Shown here in pieces: positions 25,372-37,187 of a stretch of DNA of 44,321 nucleotides; the first letter of the stretch is position 1, and each line of letters starts with the position of its first letter. The stretch spans positions 1-44,321 of the forward strand of contig QBLT01000011.1 of NCBI GenBank assembly GCA_003249105.1, given 5' to 3'. Source of the stretch: Leptolyngbya sp. (GTDB lineage: Bacteria > Cyanobacteriota > Cyanobacteriia > Phormidesmidales > Phormidesmidaceae). The notes under the pieces were generated by a model. The model saw only the letters and a list, made by a program, of their open reading frames with translations, made no database searches and had not been told where the DNA came from. The position numbers were made by a program, and so were the translations under genes.

Positions 25372-26544
25372 CTATAGCTCCACCGAACGGCCCTTCGGCG
25401 GGAACAGCCCAGCGGGCCGCACCTGCAAAAAGGCGATAATCAACGCAAACACCATCACCTTGGCCATGCTGGTCGTAGCAAAAAACGTAAAGAAGTCGAT
25501 CGCAGGCTGAAAAAATGCCGTCGTCGGCAACAGCAGCGCCATGGTGCCCGACCCCACCAGGTAGGTCGTAATGCCAATCACCAGCGCCGCCACAATGCTG
25601 CCCACCAGCTTGCCGACCCCGCCCACGACCACCACCATGAAGGCATCGACGATGTAGTTGGCCCCCAGGTTAGGGCCTACCGAACCCAGCAGCGTCACCG
25701 CGCACCCGGCTATCCCCGCCAGCCCAGACCCCAGCGCAAACGTAATCGCGTCCACCTGCCCGGTGGGAATCCCCAAACAGGCGCTCATGCCGCGATTCTG
25801 GGTAACCGAGCGAATCCGCAGCCCCCAGGCCGTACCGTTGAGAAACCAGTAAACCGCCACCAGGCAAAGAATGGTGAGCACAATAATGAACAGTCGAGCC
25901 GAGGGGAATTGCAGCGTGTTGCCCAGGGTAATGCCCCCCCGCAGCCAGCTTGGCGGCGTAACATCCACGTTGCGGGTGCTAAACCAGGCCCGCGAGAACG
26001 CAGCACTGCCGGCGTTGCCAATCAAAATCCAGGCCAGTACTGCGATCGCCGCCGATAGCCCCAAAAATATCGGGTTGGCCCAGGGTTGAATGCGCTCCCA
26101 GTCGGTGTAGCGCGTCAGCACCCAGCGCCCGACTAAGAACAACACCGCAAAAATGGCCAGGCCAATCACCATCGGCAGGCTGACGCTGCGAATGAACTGA
26201 ATTAAGATCAGGCTCACACCCCAGGTAGCCAGCAGCGTTTCCAAGGGTCGTCCATAGAGGTAGCGAATTACCGTTCGCTCTAGCAGCAAGCCCAGCAAAG
26301 CAGCCACCAAGAACGCCAGGGGCAGGGCCGCAAAAATATACAGGTCGGGGGCAATTCCCCCGATGCTTTTGGCCGCGTTTTGCACCACAAAGGTGGTGTA
26401 GGCCCCAAACATCATCAGTTCGCCGTGGGCCAGGTTAATAACCCCCATCAAGCCAAATACAATCGCTAAGCCCAACGCCACAATCAACAGCACCGCACCA
26501 ATGCTAATGCCATTAAAAAGGCCACCAATTAAGCCTTCCAACAC
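25372..26544 (-). CDS. urtB: urea ABC transporter permease UrtB
   Basis: 390 residues of the LivH type. GLAIVFGLMGVINLAHGE lies near residues 25-42, followed by the long membrane core and VTQNRGMSACLGIP, the ATPase-contact loop near 250. UrtB has an extra periplasmic stretch compared with LivH, visible here as NAGSAAFSRAWFSTRNVDV near residue 175. It pairs with UrtC. Its start is 398 bp downstream of the urtA stop. Confidence 0.95.
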   Translation of the reverse strand: MLEGLIGGLFNGISIGAVLLIVALGLAIVFGLMGVINLAHGELMMFGAYTTFVVQNAAKSIGGIAPDLYIFAALPLAFLVAALLGLLLERTVIRYLYGRPLETLLATWGVSLILIQFIRSVSLPMVIGLAIFAVLFLVGRWVLTRYTDWERIQPWANPIFLGLSAAIAVLAWILIGNAGSAAFSRAWFSTRNVDVTPPSWLRGGITLGNTLQFPSARLFIIVLTILCLVAVYWFLNGTAWGLRIRSVTQNRGMSACLGIPTGQVDAITFALGSGLAGIAGCAVTLLGSVGPNLGANYIVDAFMVVVVGGVGKLVGSIVAALVIGITTYLVGSGTMALLLPTTAFFQPAIDFFTFFATTSMAKVMVFALIIAFLQVRPAGLFPPKGRSVEL

Positions 26545-26942
26545 AGCCTTTACCGATTTAAGAACAACGCGCTACTTAACAAGTTTTAATTGGCCCGTCA
26601 AAAAAACAGGCACGATCTCAGGGGAATACTAAGGCGCTCCAAAGAGAAGAAATGTTCACCCTATACAGTTCTTGACTGTTTTAAGGTTTTCTCTCCACCC
26701 GTCACCTGGGCTGTTTTAAACCCGTTGCCTCTTGAAAGAGTTGGCTCGGCGAAAAGAGTTTAAGCACAACAAACAGCCCAAAGCTCTGCGTTGAGAGTCA
26801 CGCCTTCTAGCTATCCACCCAATGGCTAAGAATAGATGCTTGAAAACTTGAACCAACCCGATACGAAGAGCGGGGATACAGCTTGCTGCACCCCCGCCAA
26901 ACAACCGTTCGACAGCACCGCGATCGCGGCTACAGCCCAGCC
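26545..26942. other. urtA-urtB spacer with a GC-rich hairpin
   Basis: 398 bp without a gene. A compound hairpin lies 45 bp past the urtA stop: GCGGGG (26870-26875) pairs with CCCCGC (26892-26897), enclosing CAGC-TT-GCTG. On the minus strand no T-run follows, so it probably stabilises the urtA mRNA or reduces read-through rather than ending transcription. A second promoter for urtB cannot be excluded. The rest shows no coding or repeat structure I can support. Confidence 0.5.
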
Positions 26943-28247
26943 TTAGATCTCAAACTTACCGCCCTTAGCGGGGTCAGACCAGTCGCAGGCAAACCCAATG
27001 GTGTCGGGCACGAACTGGTTCCAGGGCTCCGGATCAACTGGACCATCGGTTTCCCAGACAATGTTAAACATGCCGTCATCCATGACTTCCCCAAGCCGCA
27101 CGGTCTTAGACAGATGGTGGTTGGCATTCATAGTCACGGTACCTTCGGGGGCCGCCATGCTCTGACCGTAGGCCGCCGCCCGCACCTCAGCAATATCAAA
27201 GCTGCCAGCAGCTTCTACCGCCTGCTTCCACAGGTAAACCATGATGTAAGCGGCTTCCATGGGGTCGTTAGTTACCCGGTCTTCGCCAAACTCGGCCTTG
27301 AAATCGGCGACCCACTTTTCGTTTTCGGGGGTTTCAACGGTTTGGAAGTAGTTCCAGGAGGCCAGGTGACCCACTAGAAACTCGGGGCCAATCTGACGGA
27401 CTTCTTCTTCGGCTACGCTCACCGACATCACGGGGTAGAGGTCTGGCCCCATGCCCGCACCCTGGAGCTGCTTGAAGAAGGCCACGTTGCTGTCGCCGTT
27501 GAGGCTGTTGAAAATCACGCCGCCGTCGGGCATGGCGGCCTTGATCTTGGTGATGATGGGGGTAACCTCGGTGTTGCCCAGGGGCAGGTAGTCTTCACCC
27601 AGGGTGTTGCCGCCCTTGGCCTTCAGCTGTTCTTTGATGATGGTGTTGGCGGTGCGGGGGAAGACGTAGTCAGAACCCACCAGGAAGAAGTCTTTGCCCT
27701 TGTTCTCAAGCAGCCAGTCTACCGCCGGTTCAATCTGCTGGTTAGGGGCAGCTCCAGTGTAAAAGATGTTCTTAGAGCACTCTTGGCCCTCGTACTGCAC
27801 CGGGTACCACAGCATGTGGTCTTTTGACTCGAACACGGGCAGCACGGCCTTGCGGCTAGCGGAGGTCCAGCAGCCAAACACGACCGCTACTTGGTCGTCA
27901 TCGATCAGTTTTTCGGCCTTAGAAGCAAAGGTGGGCCAGTCAGAGGCGCCATCTTCTGTAACAGCCTCAATCTGCTTGCCTAAGACACCACCGGCCTCGT
28001 TGATTTCTTTAATGGCTAGCATTTCAGCGTCGACCACCGTGGTTTCACTGATGGCCATGGTGCCGCTGAGGGAGTGCAGAATACCCACCTTGATGGTTTC
28101 GCCATCGGCGGCGGCAGTATCGGTGCCAGCGTCGGTGGAACCGGTATCAGTTGTGGTGCTGCCGCCACAGGCTTTGAGCAGCATAGAAGTGCCCAGGGTC
28201 GCAGACCCGTACACCAAAAACTTACGTCGATTAAATCGAGTTACCAT
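26943..28247 (-). CDS. urtA: urea ABC transporter substrate-binding lipoprotein UrtA
   Basis: 434 residues. The N-terminus has RRKFL (7-11), a Tat-like twin arginine, and the lipobox LLKAC (C27), so the protein is probably Tat-exported and lipid-anchored. The body [20 protein letters not shown] and [23 protein letters not shown] are typical of UrtA/AmiC-type type I periplasmic binding proteins specific for urea and short amides. It captures urea and passes it to UrtBC. A Thr/Asp/Gly linker (28-50) separates lipid anchor and binding domain. It is expressed from the NtcA-type promoter upstream. Confidence 0.96.
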   Translation of the reverse strand: MVTRFNRRKFLVYGSATLGTSMLLKACGGSTTTDTGSTDAGTDTAAADGETIKVGILHSLSGTMAISETTVVDAEMLAIKEINEAGGVLGKQIEAVTEDGASDWPTFASKAEKLIDDDQVAVVFGCWTSASRKAVLPVFESKDHMLWYPVQYEGQECSKNIFYTGAAPNQQIEPAVDWLLENKGKDFFLVGSDYVFPRTANTIIKEQLKAKGGNTLGEDYLPLGNTEVTPIITKIKAAMPDGGVIFNSLNGDSNVAFFKQLQGAGMGPDLYPVMSVSVAEEEVRQIGPEFLVGHLASWNYFQTVETPENEKWVADFKAEFGEDRVTNDPMEAAYIMVYLWKQAVEAAGSFDIAEVRAAAYGQSMAAPEGTVTMNANHHLSKTVRLGEVMDDGMFNIVWETDGPVDPEPWNQFVPDTIGFACDWSDPAKGGKFEI

Positions 28248-28317
28248 TCAACCTCGCTCCTGACTCTTTAATGGAAGACTTGTCTAATTCGAGAAATCAC
28301 GTAGACCGTCAGAGTGG

Positions 28318-28359
28318 ATATTAGGAGGTGTGATTGGCAGTAAAAGTAGCGTAGGGCAC
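28318..28359 (-). promoter_or_regulatory. NtcA-dependent promoter of urtA
   Basis: Read on the minus strand: GTGCCCTACGCTAC (28346-28359) fits GTN10AC, one base from the full GTAN8TAC NtcA site. Exactly 22 nt later comes TAATAT (28318-28323), fitting the TAN3T box of NtcA-activated promoters. The start codon is about 70 nt further. NtcA is the cyanobacterial nitrogen regulator and urt operons are known NtcA targets, so nitrogen limitation should induce this operon. Confidence 0.78.
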
Positions 28360-28495
28360 AAAAAGCCTCAACTTCTTTGTAACGTTTCTGAGACGTTTAG
28401 CCTTAAGTGACCTCTTTCTAAGGGCTGATTTTAAGCGATCGCCACCAATGCAGCCGCCTCTAGGCTCTGTCCTGAAGCTCTCAAACCCAGACCAG

Positions 28496-29119
28496 CTAAG
28501 CACCTAATACCACCGGTTCTGCCGCTGCGTGGTAGCTAATAAAATCGATGATGGTGGCTAAACCCGTTTGAGTTTTGAGGTTGGTGAAGCCAAAGGGGCG
28601 ATCGCCCCGCATCTTCCTCGTATCCCGCTCCATCACCTCTAGACTGGCCCCCACCATGGGAGCCAGGTCGATTTTGTTGATTACCAAAAAGTCTGACTTA
28701 GTGATCCCCGGCCCGCCCTTGCGGGGGATTTTGTCTCCGGCAGCCACGTCGATCACGTAGAGAGTCAGATCTACCAGTTCGGGGCTGAAGGTGCTGGCCA
28801 GGTTGTCGCCGCCGCTCTCCACAAACACCAAATCGAGGGGATTGAACCGCGCTTCGAGATCTTCGATCGCCACCAGGTTCATTGAGGCATCTTCGCGGAT
28901 AGCGGTGTGAGGGCAGCCGCCAGTCTCAACTCCAACGATGCGATCGGGGCTGAGAGCCTGACTGCGCACCAAGAACTGGGCGTCTTCCTGGGTGTAGATG
29001 TCGTTGGTGACCACGGCAATAGAGTAGCGATCGCGCAGCGCCTTACACAGGCAGTCTACCAGGGCCGTCTTGCCCGAACCCACCGGGCCAGCCACACCAA
29101 CGCGAAAGGGAGTTGCCAT
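28496..29119 (-). CDS. ureG: urease accessory GTPase UreG
   Basis: 207 residues. P-loop GPVGSGKT (11-18), the metal-binding CPH at 69-71 ([17 protein letters not shown]), the ESGGDNLA box near 101-108 and the [11 protein letters not shown] nucleotide motif match UreG fully. It hydrolyses GTP to deliver nickel to urease with UreD, UreF and UreE. No other urease gene is in the window. Its position just upstream of urtA links urea import to urea breakdown. The stop lies 136 bp before the NtcA-type site, so it is not strictly in the urt transcript. Confidence 0.96.
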   Translation of the reverse strand: MATPFRVGVAGPVGSGKTALVDCLCKALRDRYSIAVVTNDIYTQEDAQFLVRSQALSPDRIVGVETGGCPHTAIREDASMNLVAIEDLEARFNPLDLVFVESGGDNLASTFSPELVDLTLYVIDVAAGDKIPRKGGPGITKSDFLVINKIDLAPMVGASLEVMERDTRKMRGDRPFGFTNLKTQTGLATIIDFISYHAAAEPVVLGA

Positions 29120-29196
29120 ATACGCTCAAGCCAACATCAGGATGCTCGATATCTTACACCGCCATTCAGTTTTCCTAAGGCTTTCCTAAGGCATGG

Positions 29197-29232
29197 AAAA
29201 GACCCCAGGGATTTTCAAAATCCCTGGGGTCT
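29197..29232 (-). terminator. intrinsic terminator of hemA
   Basis: A long near-perfect stem, AGACCCCAGGGATTTT with AAAATCCCTGGGGTCT, a very small loop, and a TTTT run on the minus strand. It lies 14 bp after the hemA stop. Confidence 0.9.
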
Positions 29233-29245
29233 AAGCTAGACCAGG

Positions 29246-30538
29246 CTAGCTGTACTTCTCGTTAGAGGTGGTCTCTAGGTCAAACAGCACCTGGAGGGTC
29301 TGCATCGCCCGTTTGCGGGCCTCAATGTCGCGCTGGGCCCGCAGCTGCACCATGGGGTCGTGGAGAATCTTGTTGACGATGCCCCGAGTCAGCGCCTCAA
29401 TCACTTCCTGGTGCTTTTCGGCGAACTCGCTGCCCAGGCGCGACAGCGCCTTCTCTAGCTCCTGCTCGCGGATGGTCTCGACCTTGCTGCGCAGGCTGCT
29501 GATGGTGCCCACGGTATCGAGCGATCGCCACCAGTCCATAAAGCTCTCCACCTCTTGGTCGAGCAGCCCCTGGGCCTCCATGGCCATGCGGCGGCGGCTG
29601 GCCTGGTTTTGGGCCACCACGGCCTTCAGGTCATCGACGTTGAAGGCGTGGACGTTGTCTAGCTCGTTGGCGTTGGTGTGAACGTTGAGGGGCACCGAGA
29701 TGTCGAACACCATCAGGATGCGATTGTCGACCAGTGGAGCCAGATTGTCGCGATCCAGAATTGGCTCGGTGGCCGAAGTACAGGTAAACACAACATCGCA
29801 GGTTTCCACCGTCTCCAGCATCAGGTCGAGGGTGCCGGTGCGAATGTTGGCATCGGGAAACTGCTTGGCCAGCTCGTTGGCGCGATCGATGGTGCGATTG
29901 AGAATGGTGATCGTGCAGGAGGCGTCTTTAGAAACCAGGTGCTGCACCAGCAGGCGAGCCATCTTGCCCGCGCCCAAGATGCTGATGTGGCAGCTGTTCA
30001 GGTGGGGCACCTTCATGCGGGCCAGCTCTACGGCGGCGGAGCTGATGGAGACGGCCCCGGTGCCGATGCTGGTCTCGCTGCGCACTCGCTTACCGGCGGT
30101 GAGGGATTGCTTGAGCAGGCGATCCAATACGCGACCAATGCTCTTGTGCTGCTGGGCCAGCTGGTGGGCGTGCTTGACCTGGGCGAGAATTTGCCCTTCG
30201 CCCAGCACTAGGCTGTCGAGGCCCGCTGCTACCCGCATCAGATGATTCACCGCATCCTGATGCAGCAGAATAAACAGGTGCTGGCGCAGCTCGTGGAGGG
30301 GCAGGCCGCTGTGCTCAGAGAGAAACTGGGTTACTTCCCGAATGCCCTGCTCGGTTTCCTCGGTCACGATGTGAATTTCGAGCCGATTACAGGTGCTGAG
30401 GATGGAGACTTCGTCGATGTGGGGGCAGTGGGTGAGATGGGCGATCGCATCACCTGTCTGAGCCGTCGGAATGCTAAGTTTTTCGCGAATTTGCACTGGG
30501 GCGGTTTTGTGGCTCAGGCCAATTACGGCGATATTCAT
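29246..30538 (-). CDS. hemA: glutamyl-tRNA reductase
   Basis: 430 residues. [17 protein letters not shown] opens the catalytic domain, STCNRLEIH carries the catalytic cysteine C50, and [20 protein letters not shown] and the [20 protein letters not shown]-binding site follow; the C-terminal helical dimerisation domain is complete. It reduces glutamyl-tRNA(Glu) to glutamate-1-semialdehyde, the first committed step to chlorophyll, haem and bilins. Length is normal. It is monocistronic here, with its own terminator. Confidence 0.97.
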   Translation of the reverse strand: MNIAVIGLSHKTAPVQIREKLSIPTAQTGDAIAHLTHCPHIDEVSILSTCNRLEIHIVTEETEQGIREVTQFLSEHSGLPLHELRQHLFILLHQDAVNHLMRVAAGLDSLVLGEGQILAQVKHAHQLAQQHKSIGRVLDRLLKQSLTAGKRVRSETSIGTGAVSISSAAVELARMKVPHLNSCHISILGAGKMARLLVQHLVSKDASCTITILNRTIDRANELAKQFPDANIRTGTLDLMLETVETCDVVFTCTSATEPILDRDNLAPLVDNRILMVFDISVPLNVHTNANELDNVHAFNVDDLKAVVAQNQASRRRMAMEAQGLLDQEVESFMDWWRSLDTVGTISSLRSKVETIREQELEKALSRLGSEFAEKHQEVIEALTRGIVNKILHDPMVQLRAQRDIEARKRAMQTLQVLFDLETTSNEKYS

Positions 30539-30731
30539 TCTTCCTCCACGCGTTTAGTAGTCACCTAATTTTATGGTGTCGACAGCTCCTCTAAGGGGGC
30601 TTAGCTACCTGGGAATGGCTCCCAAAAAGGTTGCTGCATACACAATTGCCAATATGTTTGAACTTAGAGATAAATAGGGCCCGACTCAAGGAAACTCAAC
30701 AAAAGTCCATCAAAAACTGTGAACAAGCCCT

Positions 30732-30762
30732 AAAAAAAGAGATGCGAGGATCCCGCATCTCT
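30732..30762 (-). terminator. intrinsic terminator of glpX
   Basis: Stem AGAGATGCG (30738-30746) with CGCATCTCT (30754-30762), then seven T on the minus strand (A run 30732-30738). It lies 58 bp past the glpX stop. Confidence 0.88.
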
Positions 30763-30820
30763 AGGAAAAAATCTGGTCTTAGCTGGAGTTGGGTAATCGC
30801 CCTACCCCAGTCAAGATTCT

Positions 30821-31858
30821 CTAGCGAATTTGCAGCGATTTGGGCTGATCAACCATGTGGATGGTATCCACAAAGCGGGCGGTCTTCGACTGGCTAGAGA
30901 TCACCAGTGACTGGGTGCGCATGCCGCCGTGGAAGAAGCGCACCCCTTCCATCAGCTCACCGGAGGTGATACCGGTCGCGGCAAATAGCACGGTCTCGCC
31001 CGAGGCCAGCTCGTCGGCATCGTAGACCTTATCGATGTCAGTAATGCCCATTTCGTTGAGACGGGCGACGTTGGCTTCCTTGCTTTCGCCAATCAGGCCG
31101 GTTTTGACCACGGCGGGGTCGTAGATCAGCTGGCCCTGGAAGTGGCCTCCCAGGCAGCGCATGGCCGCAGCGCTGATCACCCCTTCAGGGGCAGCCCCGA
31201 TGCCCATCAGCGCGTGGGTGTTGGTGCCAGCAAAGGCACAGGAGATCGCCGCACCGACGTCGCCGTCGGCGATCAGCTTGACGCGGGCACCGGCATCGCG
31301 GATTTCTTTAATTAGGTCGTTGTGGCGATCGCGCTTCATCACCACCACCACCAGCTCATCGATGGCGCGATCGAGGCACTCGCCCAAAATTTTCAGGTTC
31401 TCGGTGGCCGACTTGTTGATGTCAACCTTGCCCTTGGCCTGGGCCGGAGCCGCCAGCTTCTTCATGTAGAAGTCGGGAGCGGCGAATAGACCGCCCTTCT
31501 CAGAGATTGCCAGCACGGCCATGGAACCATTTTGGCCATAGGCCACGAGGTTGGTGCCTTCGCAGGGGTCAACGGCGATATCAATTTCCAGCAGTTCGTC
31601 AGGGTTGCAAAAATCAGTGGCATTGGGCTGGGTGCAAATGCCCACTTCTTCACCGATGTAGAGCATCGGAGCATCATCCCGCTCGCCCTCGCCGATCACG
31701 ATGCGACCGCGCATGTGAATTTTGTTCATGCGCTCCCGCATGGCTTCTACCGCTACCTGGTCAGCGATGTTTTTTTCGCCTTTGCCCATCCAGCGAGCCG
31801 ATGCGATCGCAGCCTGTTCGACAACCTCAATAATCTCAAGACCGAGGGTACTTTCCAC
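30821..31858 (-). CDS. glpX: class II fructose-1,6-/sedoheptulose-1,7-bisphosphatase
   Basis: 345 residues of the GlpX/FBPase-SBPase type: ADQVAVEAM with D33, [18 protein letters not shown] (56-73) and DPCEGT (97-102) supply the metal site, and the [17 protein letters not shown] motif is intact. In cyanobacteria this dual enzyme dephosphorylates fructose-1,6-bisphosphate and sedoheptulose-1,7-bisphosphate in the Calvin cycle and gluconeogenesis. It acts in the cytoplasm as a tetramer, typically under redox and AMP control. Length is normal. It ends at a strong terminator before hemA. Confidence 0.96.
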   Translation of the reverse strand: MESTLGLEIIEVVEQAAIASARWMGKGEKNIADQVAVEAMRERMNKIHMRGRIVIGEGERDDAPMLYIGEEVGICTQPNATDFCNPDELLEIDIAVDPCEGTNLVAYGQNGSMAVLAISEKGGLFAAPDFYMKKLAAPAQAKGKVDINKSATENLKILGECLDRAIDELVVVVMKRDRHNDLIKEIRDAGARVKLIADGDVGAAISCAFAGTNTHALMGIGAAPEGVISAAAMRCLGGHFQGQLIYDPAVVKTGLIGESKEANVARLNEMGITDIDKVYDADELASGETVLFAATGITSGELMEGVRFFHGGMRTQSLVISSQSKTARFVDTIHMVDQPKSLQIR

Positions 31859-31961
31859 GGGATCAATCCTCCAAACTGCCTATATTTAGTGGGTTTCGCG
31901 TTCCCCATCTCGATTTCCCAGTCTATCAGACGGTGGGATCAAGGCATAGGAAATTGTGCTT

Positions 31962-33008
31962 CTACGGCACCGCATACTCCGACTCCACCGACGGCAGCTC
32001 ACCCTGCTGCACTAGCGCCTGGTGAATCATGGCGACAATTTCAGCCCGGGTAGCCGCCTGGGCTGGCTTGAGCTGATCGCGGTTGGGGTAGTTGACCACC
32101 AGTGAATTTTCGGCGGCGGCAGCCACCTTGGGCCTCGCCCAGGTGGGTAGCGGGTTCGTGTCAACGAAGGCTTGCAAGATTGGGTCTGGGGCCGGCGGGT
32201 CGGCCAGGCCCAGACCCGAGGCGAGGGAAACCAGCACCTCGTAGCGAGGCACCGCCTGGTCGGGGCGAAAGACCCCTTCCGGGTAGCCATTCATGAAGCC
32301 CTGGGAAACGGCATTATCAATCGCTGAAGCAGCCCAATAGTTGCTGGGCACATCGCTAAAGGAGCGCATCGAGCCCTCTCTAGGAACGTTGCCAAAAGCC
32401 TGGTTAAGCAGGGCAGCCAGCTCAGCCCGAGTCAGGGGCTGATCCGGCTGAAAGCCGCTCTCAGGGAAATCGGGCAGGTATCCACCATCAAACATGGGTT
32501 TGATGAAGGGGTAGGCCCAGTGGGTGGTGGGTACATCAGAAATATCAATGGGTTGAGTAGAACCGTCAGTTGCGGTTGACGGATCACTCGGCACCGCAGT
32601 GGGCGCAACTGGAACCACAGCGCCCGACGCAGATTCCCTGGGAACCGCTGAGGAACGCTGATCTTCAGGGCCAAAGCCCGGTAGCCCAGCGGCCCCACCA
32701 GCAGGGTTCTGGCTGGAGCGCTCGCCCCGCTCCAAGGTACGCGGCTCAAAATCCTCGACCACCCCATCTGGCTCTGCCGGGGCGAGGATAGACGGCTCTT
32801 CGGCGCGGCGTGATAGCAGATCCGGGTCAGCTAGGAACCCTGAGCTGCGGGTTAGGCCCCACCACAGGATGGAGCCTATACCCAAGAAGGCTAGCACCAC
32901 CGCCAGCAGCTCGTCAGGCTCAAGGGTGCGACGCCCTCGGGGCGCAGTGTCGCCGACGCGGCGGCTGGCGTCAGACGGGTTGGGCTGGTCGGGGGGTAGA
33001 TTCACCAT
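31962..33008 (-). CDS. membrane-anchored SLH-domain protein
   Basis: 348 residues. A short cytoplasmic head (1-33), one membrane segment near 34-52 (LLAVVLAFLGIGSILWWG), then a long Pro/Ser/Glu-rich linker, and three S-layer-homology-type repeats from about 165: DVPTTHWAYPFIKPMFDGG, DVPSNYWAASAIDNAVSQG and a weaker third ending in WARPKVAAAAENSL. SLH repeats bind cell-wall polysaccharide; such proteins may hold the outer layers to peptidoglycan in cyanobacteria. Single-spanning topology with SLH repeats outside is an inference. It follows clpC by 30 bp, same strand. Confidence 0.87.
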   Translation of the reverse strand: MVNLPPDQPNPSDASRRVGDTAPRGRRTLEPDELLAVVLAFLGIGSILWWGLTRSSGFLADPDLLSRRAEEPSILAPAEPDGVVEDFEPRTLERGERSSQNPAGGAAGLPGFGPEDQRSSAVPRESASGAVVPVAPTAVPSDPSTATDGSTQPIDISDVPTTHWAYPFIKPMFDGGYLPDFPESGFQPDQPLTRAELAALLNQAFGNVPREGSMRSFSDVPSNYWAASAIDNAVSQGFMNGYPEGVFRPDQAVPRYEVLVSLASGLGLADPPAPDPILQAFVDTNPLPTWARPKVAAAAENSLVVNYPNRDQLKPAQAATRAEIVAMIHQALVQQGELPSVESEYAVP

Positions 33009-33038
33009 GGTTCAGCAGGCTGGCAGCAACGTCCAGGG

Positions 33039-35516
<2,478 letters not shown>

Positions 35517-36022
35517 GGCAGTTAAATCAGTACCAATGGCGTGAGGAGTGACAGAGGGCCAAAATTGACTGGGCAAGAACGGGCCGCGACTGTGGCTAAC
35601 GTCGGGGCCATGGACCCCCAAAGCATGAATAATTATGGGCCTACTGAGTTAGTAATACTTTACGTAGATGCACGCATACTCCGCAGTGGGGAGAACCGTA
35701 GGAAGCGGGTTGGGTTCAGCGTTTGTCGACTAAATCAATTTCAGGAGCGAAATGGATTGGCAGCAGCAAAATTTACAGGCAATAGTTTTTCCTTAGAGAT
35801 TATTTACATTACTTAACCTTATCTTATAGCCTAGGGCCTGGTTCGGCAAACTGCTGGGTTAACCAGCAATATGACGGAACCGCTTTAGAGAAATCGCTCT
35901 ATCATTGCAGAACCGTTGCAGAACAAACCCGTTAGCTGCTAAGTGTTCTAGCAATTTGCGATCTCAATGCCGGATCTCGCTTTAATATTGGTACATAAGA
36001 ACTATATCTCCCCGAGCCGACC
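35517..36022. other. divergent intergenic region between clpC and an unknown gene
   Basis: 506 bp. It should hold the clpC promoter on the minus strand and the promoter of the following plus-strand gene. It includes a small palindrome GCTGG-GTTAA-CCAGC at 35850-35864 inside a larger possible stem (GGTTC.../...GGAACC, about 35839-35881), and a TAATAT motif near 35982. An open frame running rightward from 35541 has no family resemblance. No repeat copy or RNA gene recognised. Confidence 0.4.
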
Positions 36023-36799
36023 GTGACCGTTGCCATAGAACTTGCCAATGCAGAAGACCTTCGAACCGCGCTAGGGCGCTGGCTAGAAGACTATGGCCAC
36101 AGCGTTCATCGCCAGGTGCCCTGCCCTGAGGAGGGGGTCGTAGACCTGCTCACCCCGGCCTACGCGATCTATTGCCCCCCCACTCTCACTCCCCCCGACC
36201 TGTGGGCAACGGTCGACAAAATTCAGCTCCATCAGCCGCACTTCCCCGATCAGCGATCGGTAATTGCAGGGCTTACTCCCGAAACCGACTGGGAGTCCGC
36301 CCAGGCCATTGCTGAGCAAATTCAGCCTAAGGGCATCGAGATTTGGTTTCTCGATCAAATGCCTCAGTTCGTGGAGTACTACCGGCAGATTAACGCCGAG
36401 CCGCTGTCCCAGCCCCCAGGGCGATTGACCCGGCGCAACCCCCTGGCTGGCTGCTTAATTTCCCTGGGCATGGCAGCAATTTTGAGCGCTAGCTTTTGGC
36501 TGGCTTACCGCATCTTAGATCGCCACCAGCTCCGGACGGCTACTAGCAGCCAGGAAAACCGCCTGTGGGAACAGCTGCACAACTCCGTAGAAGTCTGGGA
36601 TATGGACACGACCCTGACCACCCTGGAGCGTATGAAGGCCAGCCGCAGCCCCTGTGCGTCGCAGTTTGCCGAACGCTTTGAAGCTAGCCTGAGACAGCGG
36701 GGAGCCGAAGGTTTTAGAGACATCAACCCGATCAAGCGTGCCCTTAACCTACAGGACGACTGCCGCTTGGAGATTCGAGAGTACGACTTTTCTCAATAG
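36023..36799 (+). CDS. single-spanning membrane protein of unknown function
   Basis: 258 residues, GTG start. Residues 1-125 form a soluble domain with strands VVDLLTPAYAIYC and KGIEIWFLDQM, faintly like a PD-(D/E)XK-type fold with E38 and D41 but without a clear ExK strand, so a nuclease cannot be claimed. A membrane segment covers about 141-163 (LAGCLISLGMAAILSASFW), followed by a ~90-residue charged domain with two cysteines (C215 and C246) that may face outwards. I recognise no family. Neighbours (clpC and a hydrolase gene) suggest nothing specific. Possibly a cyanobacterial orphan family. Confidence 0.65.
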   Translation: MTVAIELANAEDLRTALGRWLEDYGHSVHRQVPCPEEGVVDLLTPAYAIYCPPTLTPPDLWATVDKIQLHQPHFPDQRSVIAGLTPETDWESAQAIAEQIQPKGIEIWFLDQMPQFVEYYRQINAEPLSQPPGRLTRRNPLAGCLISLGMAAILSASFWLAYRILDRHQLRTATSSQENRLWEQLHNSVEVWDMDTTLTTLERMKASRSPCASQFAERFEASLRQRGAEGFRDINPIKRALNLQDDCRLEIREYDFSQ

Positions 36800-36990
36800 C
36801 TTGGACTGATGGTGGGCAAGGGGGCGATCGCCCTAGCTAGCTTTATTGCAACTAAAAATTAATAGACCCTTCTCTTCAAGCTACTACAGCTGATTAGGGT
36901 TGAACTGGCGACGAAAAATTAGCTTCACTGCGCAAAGACCCCAAGCCTCGAACCGAAACCTTGAGCAGATAAAACAAAACTTAACCCTTC

Positions 36991-37051
36991 ACTATTGAGA
37001 ACAATTCCGATCTGTGGTCAAATCATATTATTGAGTTTCGTTCTCAATAGT
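36991..37051 (+). promoter_or_regulatory. Fur-like operator palindromes
   Basis: ACTATTGAGAAC (36991-37002) is exactly mirrored by GTTCTCAATAGT (37040-37051). Between them a further half-site, ATTATTGAG, forms TATTGAG-N7-CTCAATA with the right arm. TTGAGAA/TTCTCAA arms resemble cyanobacterial iron boxes bound by Fur. The region lies ~140 bp upstream of the hydrolase start. Iron regulation is an inference from motif shape. Confidence 0.45.
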
Positions 37052-37075
37052 GTTGCGTTGATGGTCACCTCTCTA

Positions 37076-37180
37076 AGATGCCGTGGCTGTGCGAATCCAC
37101 GGCAATTCTGAAGTGATCTCTGCGTTGGGTTAACTTCTCCTCTCTTGGGGGGCATCTAGGGCTCCAACATCCTGCCCCCC
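37076..37180 (+). promoter_or_regulatory. structured 5' leader with competing hairpins
   Basis: Hairpin 1: GCCGTGG (37080-37086) with CCACGGC (37097-37103). Hairpin 2: GGGGGGCA (37147-37154) with TGCCCCCC (37173-37180), followed by TTTCCTC and ATG 37188. A third pairing, AGATGCC (37076-37082) with GGCATCT (37151-37157), excludes both others. This is the layout of an attenuator or riboswitch-like leader; no known class is recognised. The start codon has no ribosome site outside hairpin 2. Confidence 0.42.
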
Positions 37181-37187
37181 TTTCCTC

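Larger units (their letters stand above)
36800..37187. other. 388-bp 5' region of the hydrolase gene
   Basis: No gene is visible. The first ~190 bp are AT-rich and plain. The last 200 bp carry Fur-like palindromes (36991-37051) and a leader with alternative hairpins (37076-37180); both are listed separately. The length and structure of the leader are out of proportion to an ordinary short gene. Confidence 0.5.

Noticed and set aside
28321-28503. 60-codon frame on the minus strand upstream of urtA
   Set aside because: It overlaps the NtcA-type promoter and has no recognisable features; a short gene there would conflict with the promoter.
35541-35816. 91-codon frame on the plus strand in the clpC upstream region
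   Set aside because: No ribosome site, no family match and composition like non-coding DNA.
36991-37051. The 12-bp inverted repeat as a terminator of the preceding gene
   Set aside because: The loop is 37 nt, the arms are AT-rich, no T-run follows, and it is nearly 200 bp past the stop codon.
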